In this document: one piece after another, positions 23,168 to 34,713 of the stretch
How positions within the stretch are numbered: position 1 is the first letter of the stretch
How the letters are laid out: each line of letters opens with the position of its first letter
NCBI GenBank assembly: GCA_023091665.1
Contig: JALJCQ010000011.1
Coordinates: 1,798,001 to 1,862,000 of the forward strand
Origin: Pythium myriotylum
Lineage: Eukaryota > Oomycota > Peronosporomycetes > Pythiales > Pythiaceae
Direction: 5' to 3'
Length of the DNA stretch: 64,000 bases
Notes under the pieces: generated by a model
Told to the model about the DNA's origin: nothing
What the model saw: the letters and a program-made list of their open reading frames with translations, nothing else
Databases searched by the model: none
Translations under genes and position numbers: made by a program

Positions 23168-25716
23168 ATGGCGTACGCCATGGCGTCGCCGGTCGCCGCG
23201 CGCTTCGACGACGAAGACGTGGAGGAAGACTGCACGTCTGGCATGCTCGTGAGTCTCTGCGCTTGCTTCTGATGGGTCGCTCGCCCCCAACTGACGCCTG
23301 TGGGCCGCGTTACACACCAGGTTGCCGTCCGCATCCGACCCCTGACGGAGAATGAAAAGCTCCAAGGCCATCGCTCCTGCTGCCGCGTCGTCGGCGACCA
23401 GGTAGTTACCAATAGAAGCAGTGGTGGGTAGTATAGTGCAGGCGTCTCACGCGGAGTGGCCGATGTGCAGGTTGTCGTAATCGAGAAGTTTGGCGTCCCG
23501 AACGGCCACCTCAAGAGCCAGCAGAGCTCGATCAAGGAGTACGCGTACGACATCGCGTTTCCAGATGACTCGACCCAAGACGAGGTATACACCAAGACGG
23601 TCAAGGACATCGTGCCCACGATTTTGAACGGATACCACGCGACGATCTTCGCGTACGGCGCGACAGGCGCCGGTAAGACCCACACAATGATGGGCTCGGA
23701 GCGCGACGGCCTCGGCGAGTTTGAGGATTTCGATGAAGAGGACTTCGCAGTCGACGGCATTATCCCGCACGCCTTAACGGATATCTTCACGATCATTCGC
23801 CACCGCAAGGAGGAAGAAGCCATGCTCAACATCTCGCATGGCTCGGCGTTCGAGTGGAAAGTTATGATCTCATACTTGGAGGTCTATAACGAACAAATCC
23901 GCGATCTTCTTCAGCCATCGGCAAAGCCGCTTGCGCTACGAGAGGATCCAGGTACGCGAGGCTTTGATAGTTTCATGAACTTATCCCTTACTGAATCATT
24001 GATGCCTGATGCAGCTCGCGGGATCGTTCACGTCGCTGGTCTCCACCACGAAGAAGCTCACAGCGTCGGACAAGTACTGCAACTCTTACGACGGTGAGTT
24101 TTGATCACGTTTCGAGACGTGAGTTGTGGCTAATTGAATGATCGACTCGCGATATCAGGGGTAATCGCAATCGCAAAACCGAACCGACCGCTGCAAACCA
24201 GGTTTCGTCGCGCTCTCACGCAGTGATCCAAGTTATTGTCCGACATACGACGACCACAATGCTCTCTGAGATGAATCCACGAAAATCCACCGTGGAGGGC
24301 AAGCTTTCATTGATCGATCTCGCTGGTTCGGAACGAGCTTCATCGACTCAAAACCGAGGTATGCGTCTTACCGAAGGAGCAAACATCAATAAGGTGAGCC
24401 TACGCGAAGAGTTCACCAACATATAATTATCTCACATGGTGTATTTTCAACATTAGTCACTCCTTGCCCTTGCAAACTGTATCAACAGCTTGTCTTCTCA
24501 AAACCGTCGCGCTCGAAGCGCATCCTTCGATACACCCGAGAACGCAAGGCGAATGACCGATGCCCGTCAAACTCGTTCGAAGGTTCAATACAGAGACAGC
24601 AAGCTCACGCACCTGTTGAAGGTGAGGCATTCTGGATTCTCTCAATGCCCTGATGTGTACACTAATAACGGCTATACTGCAGAACTCACTTGAGGGTGAA
24701 TGCCGTCTCGTCATGATCGCCAATCTGAACCCATCTCACGCATGCTTCGATGAGACACATAATACACTCAAGTATGCCAACCGCGCGAAGAATATTAAGA
24801 TTCGACCAAAAATGCACGTGATGACGGCAGAGATGACCTATCAGCAACGACTGGAGAAGCTCGAGAAGGAAAACGTCCAATTGCGAAACGCACTCGCAAA
24901 AGCCAAGGCTGATATTGACAGTGATTCGGTAATGTCGAAGCGAAAGAGTGTACATTTACGGCATGATATCTCTCCTGACACCCTCAAGCGCTTCAAGAAT
25001 TTCTCATGGAGTGATTCTGCTCCAACCCGACCAGACATGAGTGAAGCCGACATTGAAGCTATGCGGGTACGTAAACGCATGTACCATGGTAAAACATCTC
25101 ATCTAATGCTGGTTCATCACAGAAAACCATTCGTTCTTTGCACGAAGACAAAGTCAGACTGGAAGAGCAAGTCTCTAAACTGAAAGCAGAAAACCAGATG
25201 CTTCACTCTCGAATGTCCAAGGCAGATAGTTTTCTCAAGACGATTGCCGAACCTGAGAGGAATGTCGTCAGCCCGAGCAGTGATGAAATCATGATCACCG
25301 AGGTTCCAGACTCTACCTCTGTCACTGTTATGGATTACACACAGCCTGAACCACCACCACCAATATCTGTCTTTGGACCCCCGAAGCGTGTTCGAGTTTC
25401 ATCACCCAAGCACAACAAGACTCCCCGAACCTTCCTACAGGTTCCAAGGGCTCCTGCAAGGCCAGATCAGGAGAATCGGGCGGATGCTACCAACTTCAAC
25501 ATTTTCCAAACCCCAGGATCCGGTTCTGCCCGGCGCGTCAGCTCTTTTGGAGGCAATGAAAATCGATTCATGCCAACACCTGGACTCGGACCTCCTCTTC
25601 GAGAGACTGTTTTCGGGACGAACGAAAACCGCCAGTCTGCGATCCCTGCACCAGCCAGTGGTAGCCGTCTCAAGCGACCGACTCAATATCGTAAGTCGAT
25701 GAGTGGACGCGTGTGA
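23168..25716 (+). CDS. kinesin motor protein, kinesin-8 (KIF18)-like
   Basis: Seven exons, 23168-23248, 23321-23401, 23471-24093, 24159-24393, 24457-24621, 24683-25066, 25123-25716, encode 720 residues with an N-terminal motor. The first beta-strand VAVRIRPLTENE spans exon 2, the P-loop is GATGAGKTHTM (preceded by NGYHATIFAY, as in KIF18), switch I is NQVSSRSHAV, and switch II is LSLIDLAGSERA. The neck region HNTLKYANRAKNIKIRP is followed by coiled coil (RLEKLEKENVQLRNALAKAK) and a Pro/Ser/Arg-rich tail with an unusual repeated G-NENR motif (GGNENRFMP, GTNENRQSA). Kinesin-8 motors walk to microtubule plus ends and limit their length in mitosis or flagella. An acidic insert (EFEDFDEEDFAVDG) lies after the P-loop. 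Subfamily assignment is by motif resemblance only. Confidence 0.9.
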
Positions 25717-25815
25717 GAGTATAGTGCGCTATCCACTGCCAAGTACTCGTATGTGACCTACACCGAACTGCATTTCACGCTAGACATTCCGATTAATCAA
25801 ACGCCCTACTCGCTT

Positions 25816-27399
25816 CTACGTTGCGATCATGAGGCCCTGGCGTCGGAAGTATAGGATGCCGCCCCAAATGACGAACACGGATCCAACGATGATAATCCCC
25901 ACAATCCACCAGAACATCGATGTGCTGGCGGTTGGCGCATCAATTCTGACGTTCATACCAAAGATACCCGTGATAAGCGTTCCAACACCAAGTCCGACAC
26001 CGACCAAGCTAAAAATGAGCTGGAGTGCGAGTAGGTAGTTTCGCGCATAGTCCAGCTTCATCCTAATGAGGCTTTCAGCCGTTTCGATCCGATGCTGAAG
26101 TAACTCTGACTTGGTTCGAGTTGTGCTGATATCCTGACCAATCGAAAGAGACATCAGCTCGTGCAAAATGCCTCTTGATATAAGTAGCATTACTTTCAGG
26201 TACGATTCGAGGAGAACCTCGACTTCCTCGGGGTCAAAGCTGCCCAGATCGTAAATCAGTGACGGATTTTCGTGGAGCTGAGAAAAGAGAATGTGAAATC
26301 ATCCGAAAGGGTGTGAACCGGCTGGACACCGACCTTCGTGAGATACAAGAGCCGAAGATCCTCTTCATTGTCGAGCAAGTTCATGAGCGCACGCCGGATG
26401 CTATCAACTTGGGCCTCGAAATCACTCATGCTGTTTTTCATGAGCCGCATGGTCTCAAGTTCCCCCGACATGATGCTAACATTTATAAAAGAGTCCAGGA
26501 CTTTGTTGATCTCTGCTGCGTGGCGATCATAATCATCGTCTAGGGATCTACCACACGCTGTGGGTCCTGGTCGAAACCCTACTCAAGATTAGGTTCACGC
26601 ACCTTGAGAGTGTATCCAGCAACGCCTCCAAGGCCCTAACATGGACATATCATAGTGTGTCACAATGCTGTGCCAGTGGGCCCATGGCATTGCAGGAGCA
26701 ATGACTCACTTAAACTCGTAGGCGGACGCCGAGTCGTTTGGCTTCTGTATGCATTCGTTGAAGTCCTTAATCAGCATGAGCAAGAGGCTGTCCGCTCCAT
26801 CCGGAACAAACACGAGAGTCTCATTTCGTAGGATGATGGACCGAATCGGGTCGGCGTTGATGAGAACGGCCTGCTTGCGCACGACAATCGATGTTTCGTT
26901 CGAGGCGTTGAATAGCTCATCGAGCTGCCTCAGATCCCGCATATGGACGGGCTGGAGATCACAAAAAGTGCCCAGAGGAGACACAGCCACGCCAACGGGA
27001 TTTCTCTGCCTTGCAAACTGCTCTGTGGCAGGTGAGTCTGTCGTAACACCTCGCTAAGTGGACCGCCGGGTTTTAGGCTGTTGTGGAGACTTACCGCTGA
27101 CCTCCGCCTGCCGGATGATCTGAAGAATATCTGAACGGCTAAGCTCGTCGTACGTGTGCCTGCCTTGGCTGTCGAACCGCATCACCTGACCAAATCCCCC
27201 AATGAGCCTCCAAGTGAAGATGACCTGCTCGTCATCATACCAGGAACGTGTCACTCCTGAGATGAGTCGTCAGTTCACTAACGAGGATTCCTGTGTCGAG
27301 CGAGTCGACCATCGCCGGAAAGAAGCTCGAGCGTGGGCTCGCAGAGGGCGTCGCAGTCGGCGTTAGCAGCTCCGAGCTCTCGCTCGAACGTCGCGCCAT
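25816..27399 (-). CDS. Mrs2/CorA-type Mg2+ transporter, gene A of cluster
   Basis: Seven exons, 27283-27399, 27095-27224, 26710-27022, 26603-26635, 26334-26547, 26194-26277, 25816-26133, give 402 residues. Exon 4 is only 33 nt. The order is that of Mrs2/CorA proteins: a cytosolic or matrix alpha/beta domain (VRKQAVLINADPIRSIIL, then VFVPDGADSLL), long helices (MRLMKNSMSDFEAQVDSIRR, then LLQHRIETAESLIRMKLDYARN), and two TM segments. The pore signature GMN lies at the end of TM1 (TGIFGMNVR), and TM2 is followed by a basic tail. Five such subunits should form a Mg2+ channel. The N-terminus is Ser/Arg-rich; whether it targets the mitochondrion is open. It is the most divergent member with gene D. 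Its start is only 99 bp from the divergent HEAT-like gene. Confidence 0.88.
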
Positions 27400-27498
27400 C
27401 CTGTCGGAGAAGTTCTCTCACCTGTCTCGCGGATACTTAGAAACGCCTTGCGCGGATCTAAATGGATACATTTCCGTTGTCGACGCAGAACTGGCAAC

Positions 27499-28854
27499 AT
27501 GGACAACAGCACGAGTCTTGTCGCCGTGGAGGAGGCGCTAGTGGCGCTGGAGATCGATCGCCTGTACGAAGTCTGTCGGGACCACGAGGCGAGTGATGTC
27601 CAGTGCCGAGAGGCCGTCGCGCAGAGCGTCGCGTGGCTCTCGCGGCTCTGGCGCGACGAGCGTGGGTTTCTCCAGAGGACGGTGCTGCCGCTCGTGGCGT
27701 TCCGCGCGCTCGAAGCGGCCGTGGAAAGTGGGCGAGGAGATATTAGCAAAGCAGAAGGAGACGACGAGCCACTCGCGGTGGTGCTGCGGCGGCTGTGCGA
27801 TTGCGGGGTGAGTGACGGAGCGAAAGAGTTCTTTGTGCGCCACGTTGCCGTTGAGTTTCAAGTCTTTGCGACCGTCCTCGGGAGCCGAGACCATGCACTT
27901 GCAGGTAAGGGATGCGTCTACGGTTTATAGGAGAAAACCTGTCTTGTGGTCGGTTTTGGGTGTAGAGTTGTCTTGGGTGGTCGAACGCTTCATTTCCATC
28001 ACAAGCCGGAGCGAAATTTGTGTGGAGATCCTCTGTGAAACAATCTCGAACTGCCTGGATAGGCCGCCAGCAAAGAAGGAGCTCTTAGAAGGTAGTGCAT
28101 GTTTGATTCTCTGGCTTATTCGTGGATCTGCTGACAAGATGTATCGTCAGTGGTCAACCGCACGCACTGGCTAATGCCCGACCAAAAAGTTACGATCTTT
28201 CTGCAAATGTGCAGTGACGAACCTGCTGCGAGCGTCCGTGAGTGCGCAGCTCGGTGGCTTCAGGGATTTGCGGTGAATATTTCGTCATCAAGGGATCTTC
28301 TACCGCTTCTTGAGGATAGATCGCAAAAAGTAAGCTCGAGAGAACAAACAGTTTGACGAGCTGTCCGTGACATTGCGACGTGGATCCTTCGTACTAGGTT
28401 CGACGTGTTGCGGCAGCTAGCTTGGTCGAGATTGGACTAGAAGTGGGCGGTGTATCCTTTGGAGTGAAGTTTGTGCGGAGCTGACTCGATGGTGGACAGG
28501 CAATTCGAGACGACCTGGGCGACGCATTAGTTCCACAGACACTCGTTGCCATGGCTTTGAACGTGTCTGGCCCGAAACAAGAAAAACGATTCACATCACT
28601 TGGTACGGCTTTTTCTCATAGGAAGATCTCGCACCAAACAATTGACAACCGATGTATTGCTAGTTCATGAGTATTTTGCCAGGGCAGCCTCGCTGGACGA
28701 TATTTGCGAATTGTCGATCGCTCTCGATGAAGTCAGCGGAGCCTCGCCACCGTTTTTGAGGAAGATCGTCGCGAGAGTTCTCGGCGACGTACTGAAGCCT
28801 TCTCATTTTGAAGCTGACTGCGAGGGCACATGCTTGGACTCTCCGTCGCAGTAG
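27499..28854 (+). CDS. HEAT-repeat-like helical protein, unrecognised
   Basis: Six exons fit in phase: 27499-27904, 27966-28145, 28190-28329, 28398-28442, 28500-28602, 28622-28854, giving 368 residues. The sequence is almost all amphipathic helices. Some look like HEAT/armadillo units, for example FLQMCSDEPAASVRECAARW and SQKVRRVAAASLVEIGLE, with the conserved internal V-R--AA---L pattern. There is no catalytic motif, signal peptide or membrane segment. The family is not recognised; a scaffold role is all that can be suggested. The intron 28146-28189 is only 44 nt, so that junction is less sure. It is divergent from transporter A and converges on REV7 with 22 bp between the stops. Confidence 0.65.
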
Positions 28855-28876
28855 AGCTTTCCCGTGGTGCATGTAG

Positions 28877-29738
28877 TCATCGATCTTCGAGATAGAGCTG
28901 CATCCGCAACGGAAAGGATTCTCCTTGCATGGATCGTATTGGAAGAAGTTCGCTGGAGTCATCCGAACTCTTTTGCTCTTCTCTGGGCTTATCGTACCAA
29001 TATCGGTCCGCCGTTACCCACGAGTTGATGGGCTCAGTTTCATCAAGTGACAGTCCTGGCCGAGACGCGTCTTCCATAGTGTATGCCAGTAGCCGGAATG
29101 ACGATGGTGTGGGAGCGCTGCTTCCCTGTACTCTGTAGCCATATGTCACGGGTGTCGCTGTCAATGCGACGAGAGCAGCACGGAACTCGTCTTTGATCGT
29201 CATCAACGGCAGCGGTTCGTCGTTCTGGTCCCACTCGGCCGACATCACCGTAAGTGACGCGCCTGATGGCTGCACCAGCGACTTGTTCCACCCGGATTCG
29301 ATCGTGAGTCGACGGAGAATCGAGCCGTTCTCTGTGAGTAGCACGACCTGGAGCTTCTCGAGTTCGCCCTCGTGGATCCACCGCTTGCACCCGACGAGCA
29401 TCGAGTGGATGTAGTCACACAGCTGCGGATGGCGACTCATATACACTGGCACATCGTAGATCTTCCGCTTCGTGAAGGACTCTGCGTTTTACACCCAATG
29501 CGAGTGAACAACGGCCTGCATCAACCGGATAGCAATATCAAACCCGTTCACACCTGGCGGATAGATCTTCCAGACGTAGCTGCTCGCAACCACATGCACT
29601 CGTATCAGCCCATCAACGAGAAGACGCCAATCTCCGCCCATAGCAAACCCACAGAAACTGATGCACCGCGGCCTCTAAAAACTCGAGCACGAGCCCCGTG
29701 AGCTGCGCGCGCTTGCTCTTCTTCTCCTTGGGCGCCAT
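28877..29738 (-). CDS. REV7: HORMA-domain protein REV7/MAD2L2, DNA polymerase zeta subunit
   Basis: Three exons, 29653-29738, 29554-29579 (26 nt) and 28877-29481, encode 238 residues. After a Lys-rich start (MAPKEKKSKR) come LTGLVLEFLEAAVHQFLYVW, IYPPESFTKRKIYDVPVYM and SRHPQLCDYIHSML, which follow REV7 closely (hormad strands and the KR-Y-VPV-MS-HP-L-YI block). The second half carries EKLQVVLLTENGS, also typical. REV7 is the HORMA accessory subunit of translesion polymerase zeta, binds REV3 and REV1 through its safety belt, and in animals also acts in shieldin. The middle exon is confirmed only by joining the frames: without it the YPPE segment is lost. A 40-residue insertion near the C-terminus (EDASRPGLSLDETEP) lengthens it beyond the human protein. 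It is divergent from TFIIE-beta, with 151 bp between. Confidence 0.88.
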
Positions 29739-29889
29739 TTCCGCCGGAATTCCATTGCCACCACCAATCAGCTTGGCTTAGATCAAGTACTAATTAGCTT
29801 TTATGACACTGAGAGTGATGGTTGTAGCTCTTCGGTCGTATTTCCATCTTGTGGGCTCACTGAACTGGTCACCGCCACGGAGACGGAAG

Positions 29890-31348
29890 ATGTCGTGGCG
29901 GAACTTGGCCTACGGCTCGCAGGCCGCGGCGGAGGCCGCTCCGACGATCGCTCCGACCAAGCAGGCGCCCGTGAAGGAGGTCGTTCCGCAAGGTGCGCGC
30001 GAGAACGGCTCGATCCGGCGCCGAGGCGGCCGCGCAATCGCGAAAAGAGACTGACGCTCCCGTGGACTTGGATGGCAGTGGACGCGTCTTCCGTGCCCAA
30101 GAATGACGGCGCCAAGGTCTACAAGATCCTTGAGTATCTGCGCAAGGTGCCCATGCACCAGCCCGTGCCCGCGCGCGACATCTTCCAGCACACAGGCATC
30201 GTATGTAGCTCTGTGGGGGTGGAAGGAAGAGACGGCAGTTGGTGACCGCTAAGCTGTTACTAGGACCTCACTATGGATGACCAAGTGGACCAGCGCCTCA
30301 AGAACAACCCGAAAGTGCGCGTTGATGGAGAGTTGTACGCCTACCAGGTATGGAGTCGCTGTTATGGTGGAGAAAGGCGGGAAGACGGTGCTGATATGCT
30401 AATGTTTCATTCAGGCGAAATACGACATGAAGAACCGCGCCCAACTGCTACGCATTCTCGAGCGCGTACGCTTGCGTGGTGATTTTTGTTGTTGTTGTTG
30501 TGCTAATCCAATGTGACTGTTTGAATCACTAGATGCCTGAAGGAATGCCTATTGAGGACGCGATCGACTCGTACAACGGGGTGGAGAACGATCTTAATGA
30601 GCTCACGCGCACAGGCGACATTATCTGCCTCAAGAACGCTGAGAACGGCTCGGAGGTGTACTATCCACGTGGTCAGCCTTTTCTCGTCGACCTCTCCGGC
30701 GTTGCGACGGTCGAACCAGGCTGCTACTATGCCCACTCGAACCACGATATCACGCAGGAGGTGCGTCGTGGCGACGCCATTCGCGTCGGTGACCACTGGT
30801 CACGCGTCTCGGCTGCTGTGAGGACTACAAGCTCTGCGCGCCCAGCCCCGTTCGCTGGTATGGCATCGAAGAGCGTATCGTCCACGCGTGATCCAAACGT
30901 CTCGAAGAAGATCCGGTACACGCTCAAGTTTGATCATGAGCACGTGCCACTGGATGCGCCGTTCCCAGATGCCACACGTCGCGAGATTGCAAGTGATCGG
31001 TGGGACGTGCTGCCGAAGCGAGGACCCAAGTTTCAAATGATGAAACATGGCTGCACAAACGACATCCGACAACTGTGGAAAGACACGCTTCGCCTGTGGC
31101 CAACTGACCGAGTTGAGTTCGAGCGTAAGCTCGTGCAGGCAGGTTTGACAACACAGGCCAAGGTTGATGCGAGCCGGCGACAGGTCAAGCGTCGTATGAA
31201 GGAGGATAAGAAGAAGTCACGTGTGCGAAAGCAGCGCGAAATCAAGATCTCGAACCAGCACTTGATCGGCACGGAGCTCGGTGAGCTGTTGGCAAAGGGC
31301 AGCGACGAGCAGTTCACGCTCGGTGCCGTCCAGTTCGAGAAACAATAA
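29890..31348 (+). CDS. TFA2/GTF2E2: general transcription factor TFIIE, beta subunit
   Basis: Five exons, 29890-29992, 30079-30200, 30264-30347, 30415-30465, 30533-31348, give 391 residues. Two winged-helix modules are seen: VYKILEYLRK...ARDIFQHTGI...LKNNPKVRVDGELYAYQAKYDMKNRAQLL, the TFIIE-beta core domain, then LLRILERMPEGMPIEDAIDSY...VENDLNELTRTGDIICL, which matches the second module. A basic C-terminal helix (QVKRRMKEDKKKSRVRKQRE) follows, as in the human subunit where it contacts TFIIB/DNA. TFIIE joins the RNA polymerase II preinitiation complex after TFIIF and recruits TFIIH. The linker between the modules and the tail is longer than in human. All introns are below 90 bp. Confidence 0.93.
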
Positions 31349-31443
31349 GGTTCTCGCTCTGACTAGAACTTGATCTTGCATTCACCACATACAACTGAAG
31401 TAAAACCTTTTTATTGCTCTTGTACAATACTGCTTTTTGTTTG

Positions 31444-32973
31444 CTAGATGAGCACGCCCTTCTGCCTGAAGAAGAGCACACCACTGACGGTAAATACTAC
31501 GAAGATGGCGACCGTGAAGATCACGACTCCCCAAAACCATCCATCTTCGGTCTGGATGTGGGAGTTGAGGTTCATGCCGAAAGCCCCCGTAATGTATGTA
31601 CCAACGGAAATGCTGATCGCTACCAACGAGAAGATGAGATCTACACCAAGCAAATAGTTTCGCATCGAGTCAAGTTTGAGCATCACGAGACTTTCCGTGT
31701 TCTGAATGCGGTGCTGCAGTAACGTCGCCTTTGTGCGCGTCGAGAAGATATCTTGCAAATAGTTCTCGATCAGCACCTCAACGTCCTCCGAGTCGAAGCT
31801 ATAGATATCACTTAGTAATTGAGGCTCTTCATATAGTTTCGTGAGGTGGAGTAGCCGCATGCCTTCCTCGTCATCGAGGATCTCCATTAATGCCCGTCGT
31901 ACACCGTCTACTTGCGACTCGAACTCGTTCATCGTGTTCTTGAACCCTCGCAGTGTCTCCAAGTCGCCGGTCGAGATTACACGGCCATGAGCCAGCCGAT
32001 CAAGCGTCGTAGAGACCACGGGGGCCGTCTTGTCGTAGTCATACTCGAAATGGCGACAAATCGTAGCTAATAGCGCCTCAAGAGCACGCATCTCGAACGG
32101 CAGTTCGTGGAAACCGTGCGACTCGGTCAAGTGAAGTTGTGCATGATTCCTGAAATTGTTTTTCAGCGTCATGAGCAGGCTATCAGCACCGTCCGGTACG
32201 AATACCAGACACGCATCACGCATGATGACTGCACGAAGTGGGTCGGCATTCATCAGCACAGCCTGCTTGCGCACGACGATCGATGGCTCGTTGGACACAG
32301 CGAACGCGTGGTCCAGCTTGCGGATGTCGCGCGCGTTGACGGGTTTGACATCAACTATCTTTCCGGCCCCGGCGAATTCCAGGCCCGCGACATTGGCGAT
32401 CGAGAATCGTCGCGATCCGCGACGCTGAGACTTTGCTTTCGTGCCAGATCGAAGGCTACCGGACGAGTCACACACTGCTTCCTCGCTCTCGTCTTCAGTC
32501 TGCGAGACAGTCTCGGGGGCCACTTTCTTTGGGCGGGCAGCTTGCTGCGCGACATGGAGAACGTCAAGACGACTCATCTGCTCAAACGTGCCATTTCCGC
32601 TCGTATCAAACCGCAGAATCAGCGTGTGCGGTCGCCCAGTCTTGCTGTTGAACGCGTCGTTGCCCGGGAAGAGCCGGGACGCGCTCGTGACGCTGCTGTG
32701 GCTGAGTCGTTCCTCCACATATGCGCGGCTGTTGCTGGCCTTTCGAGGTGCTTTTGCGTCCTGAGGGATCTCAGTCGCGTCCAGGACGTCGATGCGCTGG
32801 TAGGGCGTGGCCATGGGGCTCACAGCACAGCCGCCGTAGGAGACGGTCTGCCGCATTGCGTCGGCCAGCACCGGCAGCCTGTACGTATGTTGCTGGAGCA
32901 TGCTGTCGTCTCCGTCGCTCTCGCCTCGTGGGTGGTTCTCGAGTGACTCCGTGCTCTCGATGCGCTCGGCCAT
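31444..32973 (-). CDS. Mrs2/CorA-type Mg2+ transporter, gene B (intronless)
   Basis: One exon of 509 residues. The N-terminal 150 residues are polar and family-specific. The conserved domain runs from LILRFDTSGNGTFEQMSRLD through VVRKQAVLMNADPLRAVIM, VFVPDGADSLLMTL, LRGFKNTMNEFESQVDGVRR and LLQHRIQNTESLVMLKLDSM to TM1 with GMN (TGAFGMNLNS) and TM2. All three intron positions used by C, E and F are fused here, so the gene looks like a retrocopy or an intron-loss form. The chosen ATG (32973) is the first in frame; frame continues upstream to a GTG only. It lies 170 bp downstream of the stop of gene C, on the same strand. Lys/Arg residues at the tail end suggest the C-terminus stays on the same side as the N-terminal domain. 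Confidence 0.9.
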   Translation of the reverse strand: MAERIESTESLENHPRGESDGDDSMLQQHTYRLPVLADAMRQTVSYGGCAVSPMATPYQRIDVLDATEIPQDAKAPRKASNSRAYVEERLSHSSVTSASRLFPGNDAFNSKTGRPHTLILRFDTSGNGTFEQMSRLDVLHVAQQAARPKKVAPETVSQTEDESEEAVCDSSGSLRSGTKAKSQRRGSRRFSIANVAGLEFAGAGKIVDVKPVNARDIRKLDHAFAVSNEPSIVVRKQAVLMNADPLRAVIMRDACLVFVPDGADSLLMTLKNNFRNHAQLHLTESHGFHELPFEMRALEALLATICRHFEYDYDKTAPVVSTTLDRLAHGRVISTGDLETLRGFKNTMNEFESQVDGVRRALMEILDDEEGMRLLHLTKLYEEPQLLSDIYSFDSEDVEVLIENYLQDIFSTRTKATLLQHRIQNTESLVMLKLDSMRNYLLGVDLIFSLVAISISVGTYITGAFGMNLNSHIQTEDGWFWGVVIFTVAIFVVFTVSGVLFFRQKGVLI

Positions 32974-33143
32974 GGTGGTGAGCGGCCACTTGTTGAGTGC
33001 CAGAACCACAGAGCCGCGATCTTTGACCCAGCAATGAAAAGACGCCCTTGGAGTCCTTGGCGACGGTTCCACAACAGTCAATTCACACGTCACAGATAGG
33101 AAGTTAAACACGAAACGGTGCGGGGCAGATTCAAGCTCTATAT

Positions 33144-34699
33144 TCACATGAAGACGCCCTTGCGACGGAAGAAGAGCCAGCTTGCGATCGGGATCACGAC
33201 CATCAGCGCGACCGAGATGGCAGTCACGCTCCAGAACCAGCCGTCCGCGTCCTGAAGGTGCGAGTTGAGGTTCATACCGAAGACTCCAGCGATGAACGTG
33301 CCCACCGAAATGGCGATCGCGAGAATCGAGAAAAAGATGTCCACACCGAGCAAGTAGTTTCGCATCGAGTCGAGCTTGAGCATCACAAGACTCTCCGTGT
33401 TCTGGATGCGGTGCTGCATCAAGCTTGCCTTAGTGCGCGTCGAGAAAATGTCCTGGAGGTAGTTTTCAATCAGCACTTCAGCTTCCTCCGAGTCGAAGCT
33501 CCACAGATCCTGAAGCAGCGTGGGGTCCATGTTGAGTTTCGTGAGGTACAGAAGACGAAGATCCTCTTCGTTGTCGAGAATCTCCATCAGTGCACGACGC
33601 ACGCCATCGACCTGCGATTCGAACTCGTGCATCAAGTTCTTGTACTCACGCAGAGCTTCCAGTTCTCCGACCGAGATCTTGCCCGACGCAAGTTTATCGA
33701 GCGCCGACGAGATAACCGGAGCAGTGCTCTCGTAGTCTGTCTTGAAGTACTTACAAAGTGTACCAAGAAGTGCCTCCAGAGCCCTTCAGCACACGAACGG
33801 GTACTGTGAATATCGGAGATTCAACGGAAGCCATGAATACACCAGCAAACTCACTTGAACTCGAACGGCATGTCCGGCCCGTCTTGGTGAGTAGCCTCTC
33901 GGAACATCTCTTGGAGAATGAGCAAGAGGCTGTCCGCCCCGTCTGGAACGAATACGAGACACGAGTGGCGCATGATGATGGCGCGCACCGGATCTGCGAT
34001 GCACCAAAACGTCGGTCAGGTGTCCTTCCACCGCAACGGCCTCTCCCCCATTTTCGCGAACATACCTGCGTTGATGAGCACTGCCTGGTTCCGCAGTTCG
34101 ATCGAGGGCTCGTTCGAGACCGAGAAGGCGTTGTCTAGCTTGCGGATGTCACGAGCGTGGACTCGCTGGACGTCGATGATGGTTCCGTAGGGCGGCGCGT
34201 TGGCGCCACCCGCGGCCACGCTCTGCGCGCGCTGGAGCCGCGCGGCGGCGTTTCGGCGTCCGCGCTCCTCCGAGTTGAGCGGCGACGTGGCGGCCTCCTG
34301 CGTCAGCCGGAGCACGTCGGCGCGGCTCATTTCTTCGAACGTGGCCTGTCCATCGAGGTCGAAGCGCAGCATGAGCGAGCGGCCGTGGCGCTGCGCGACG
34401 GGGTCGAACTGGCAGGCAAAGCCCTTGCCGGCGGTCGCGCTCGTGTCGCTGCGGGCCGAGAGCCGCGAGGCGCGGTCGCGGTCGCGGCGCATCGAGTTGA
34501 CGCGGTCCTTGACGACGACCACGTCCATGGACATGGAGCGGAAGGGCGCGCGCGGCGAGCGGTGGCGGTCGTCGAACGTGTCGCCATGCTCGTGCTCGTG
34601 CTCGTGCCCGTGCTCGCGCGAGAGCGTGATGGGCGAGGGCGTGAGCGCGAGCTCGTTCATGGGCTCGCCGGAGTCGGCGCGGAAGCTGCTGCGCTGCAT
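33144..34699 (-). CDS. Mrs2/CorA-type Mg2+ transporter, gene C
   Basis: Three exons, 34066-34699, 33855-33993, 33144-33783, give 470 residues. Introns interrupt at INAG|D and FEFK|ALEAL, exactly as in genes E and F. A His/Glu run (HGHEHEHEHGD) near the N-terminus is not seen in the others and could bind metal. The conserved core is GRSLMLRFDLDGQATFEEMSR, then ARDIRKLDNAFSVSNEPSIE, VFVPDGADSLLLIL, LQHRIQNTESLVMLKLDSM, TM1 with GVFGMNLNS and TM2 ending FFRRKGVFM. The ATG at 34699 has G at -3; a proline-rich upstream ORF overlaps it. The Mrs2-type Mg2+ channel role is from the family. Membrane location is not fixed by the sequence. Confidence 0.9.
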
Positions 34700-34713
34700 G
34701 GCGTCGCGGGCAT
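34657..34713 (-). promoter_or_regulatory. overlapping proline-rich uORF of gene C
   Basis: ATG at 34713, 14 nt upstream of the main start of gene C, opens an 18-codon frame MPATPCSAAASAPTPASP that stops with TGA inside the main coding region. An in-frame ATG further up (34857) would give a 66-codon version. Five of the 18 residues are proline. The uATG has C at -3, while the main ATG has G, which would allow leaky scanning. Confidence 0.5.
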
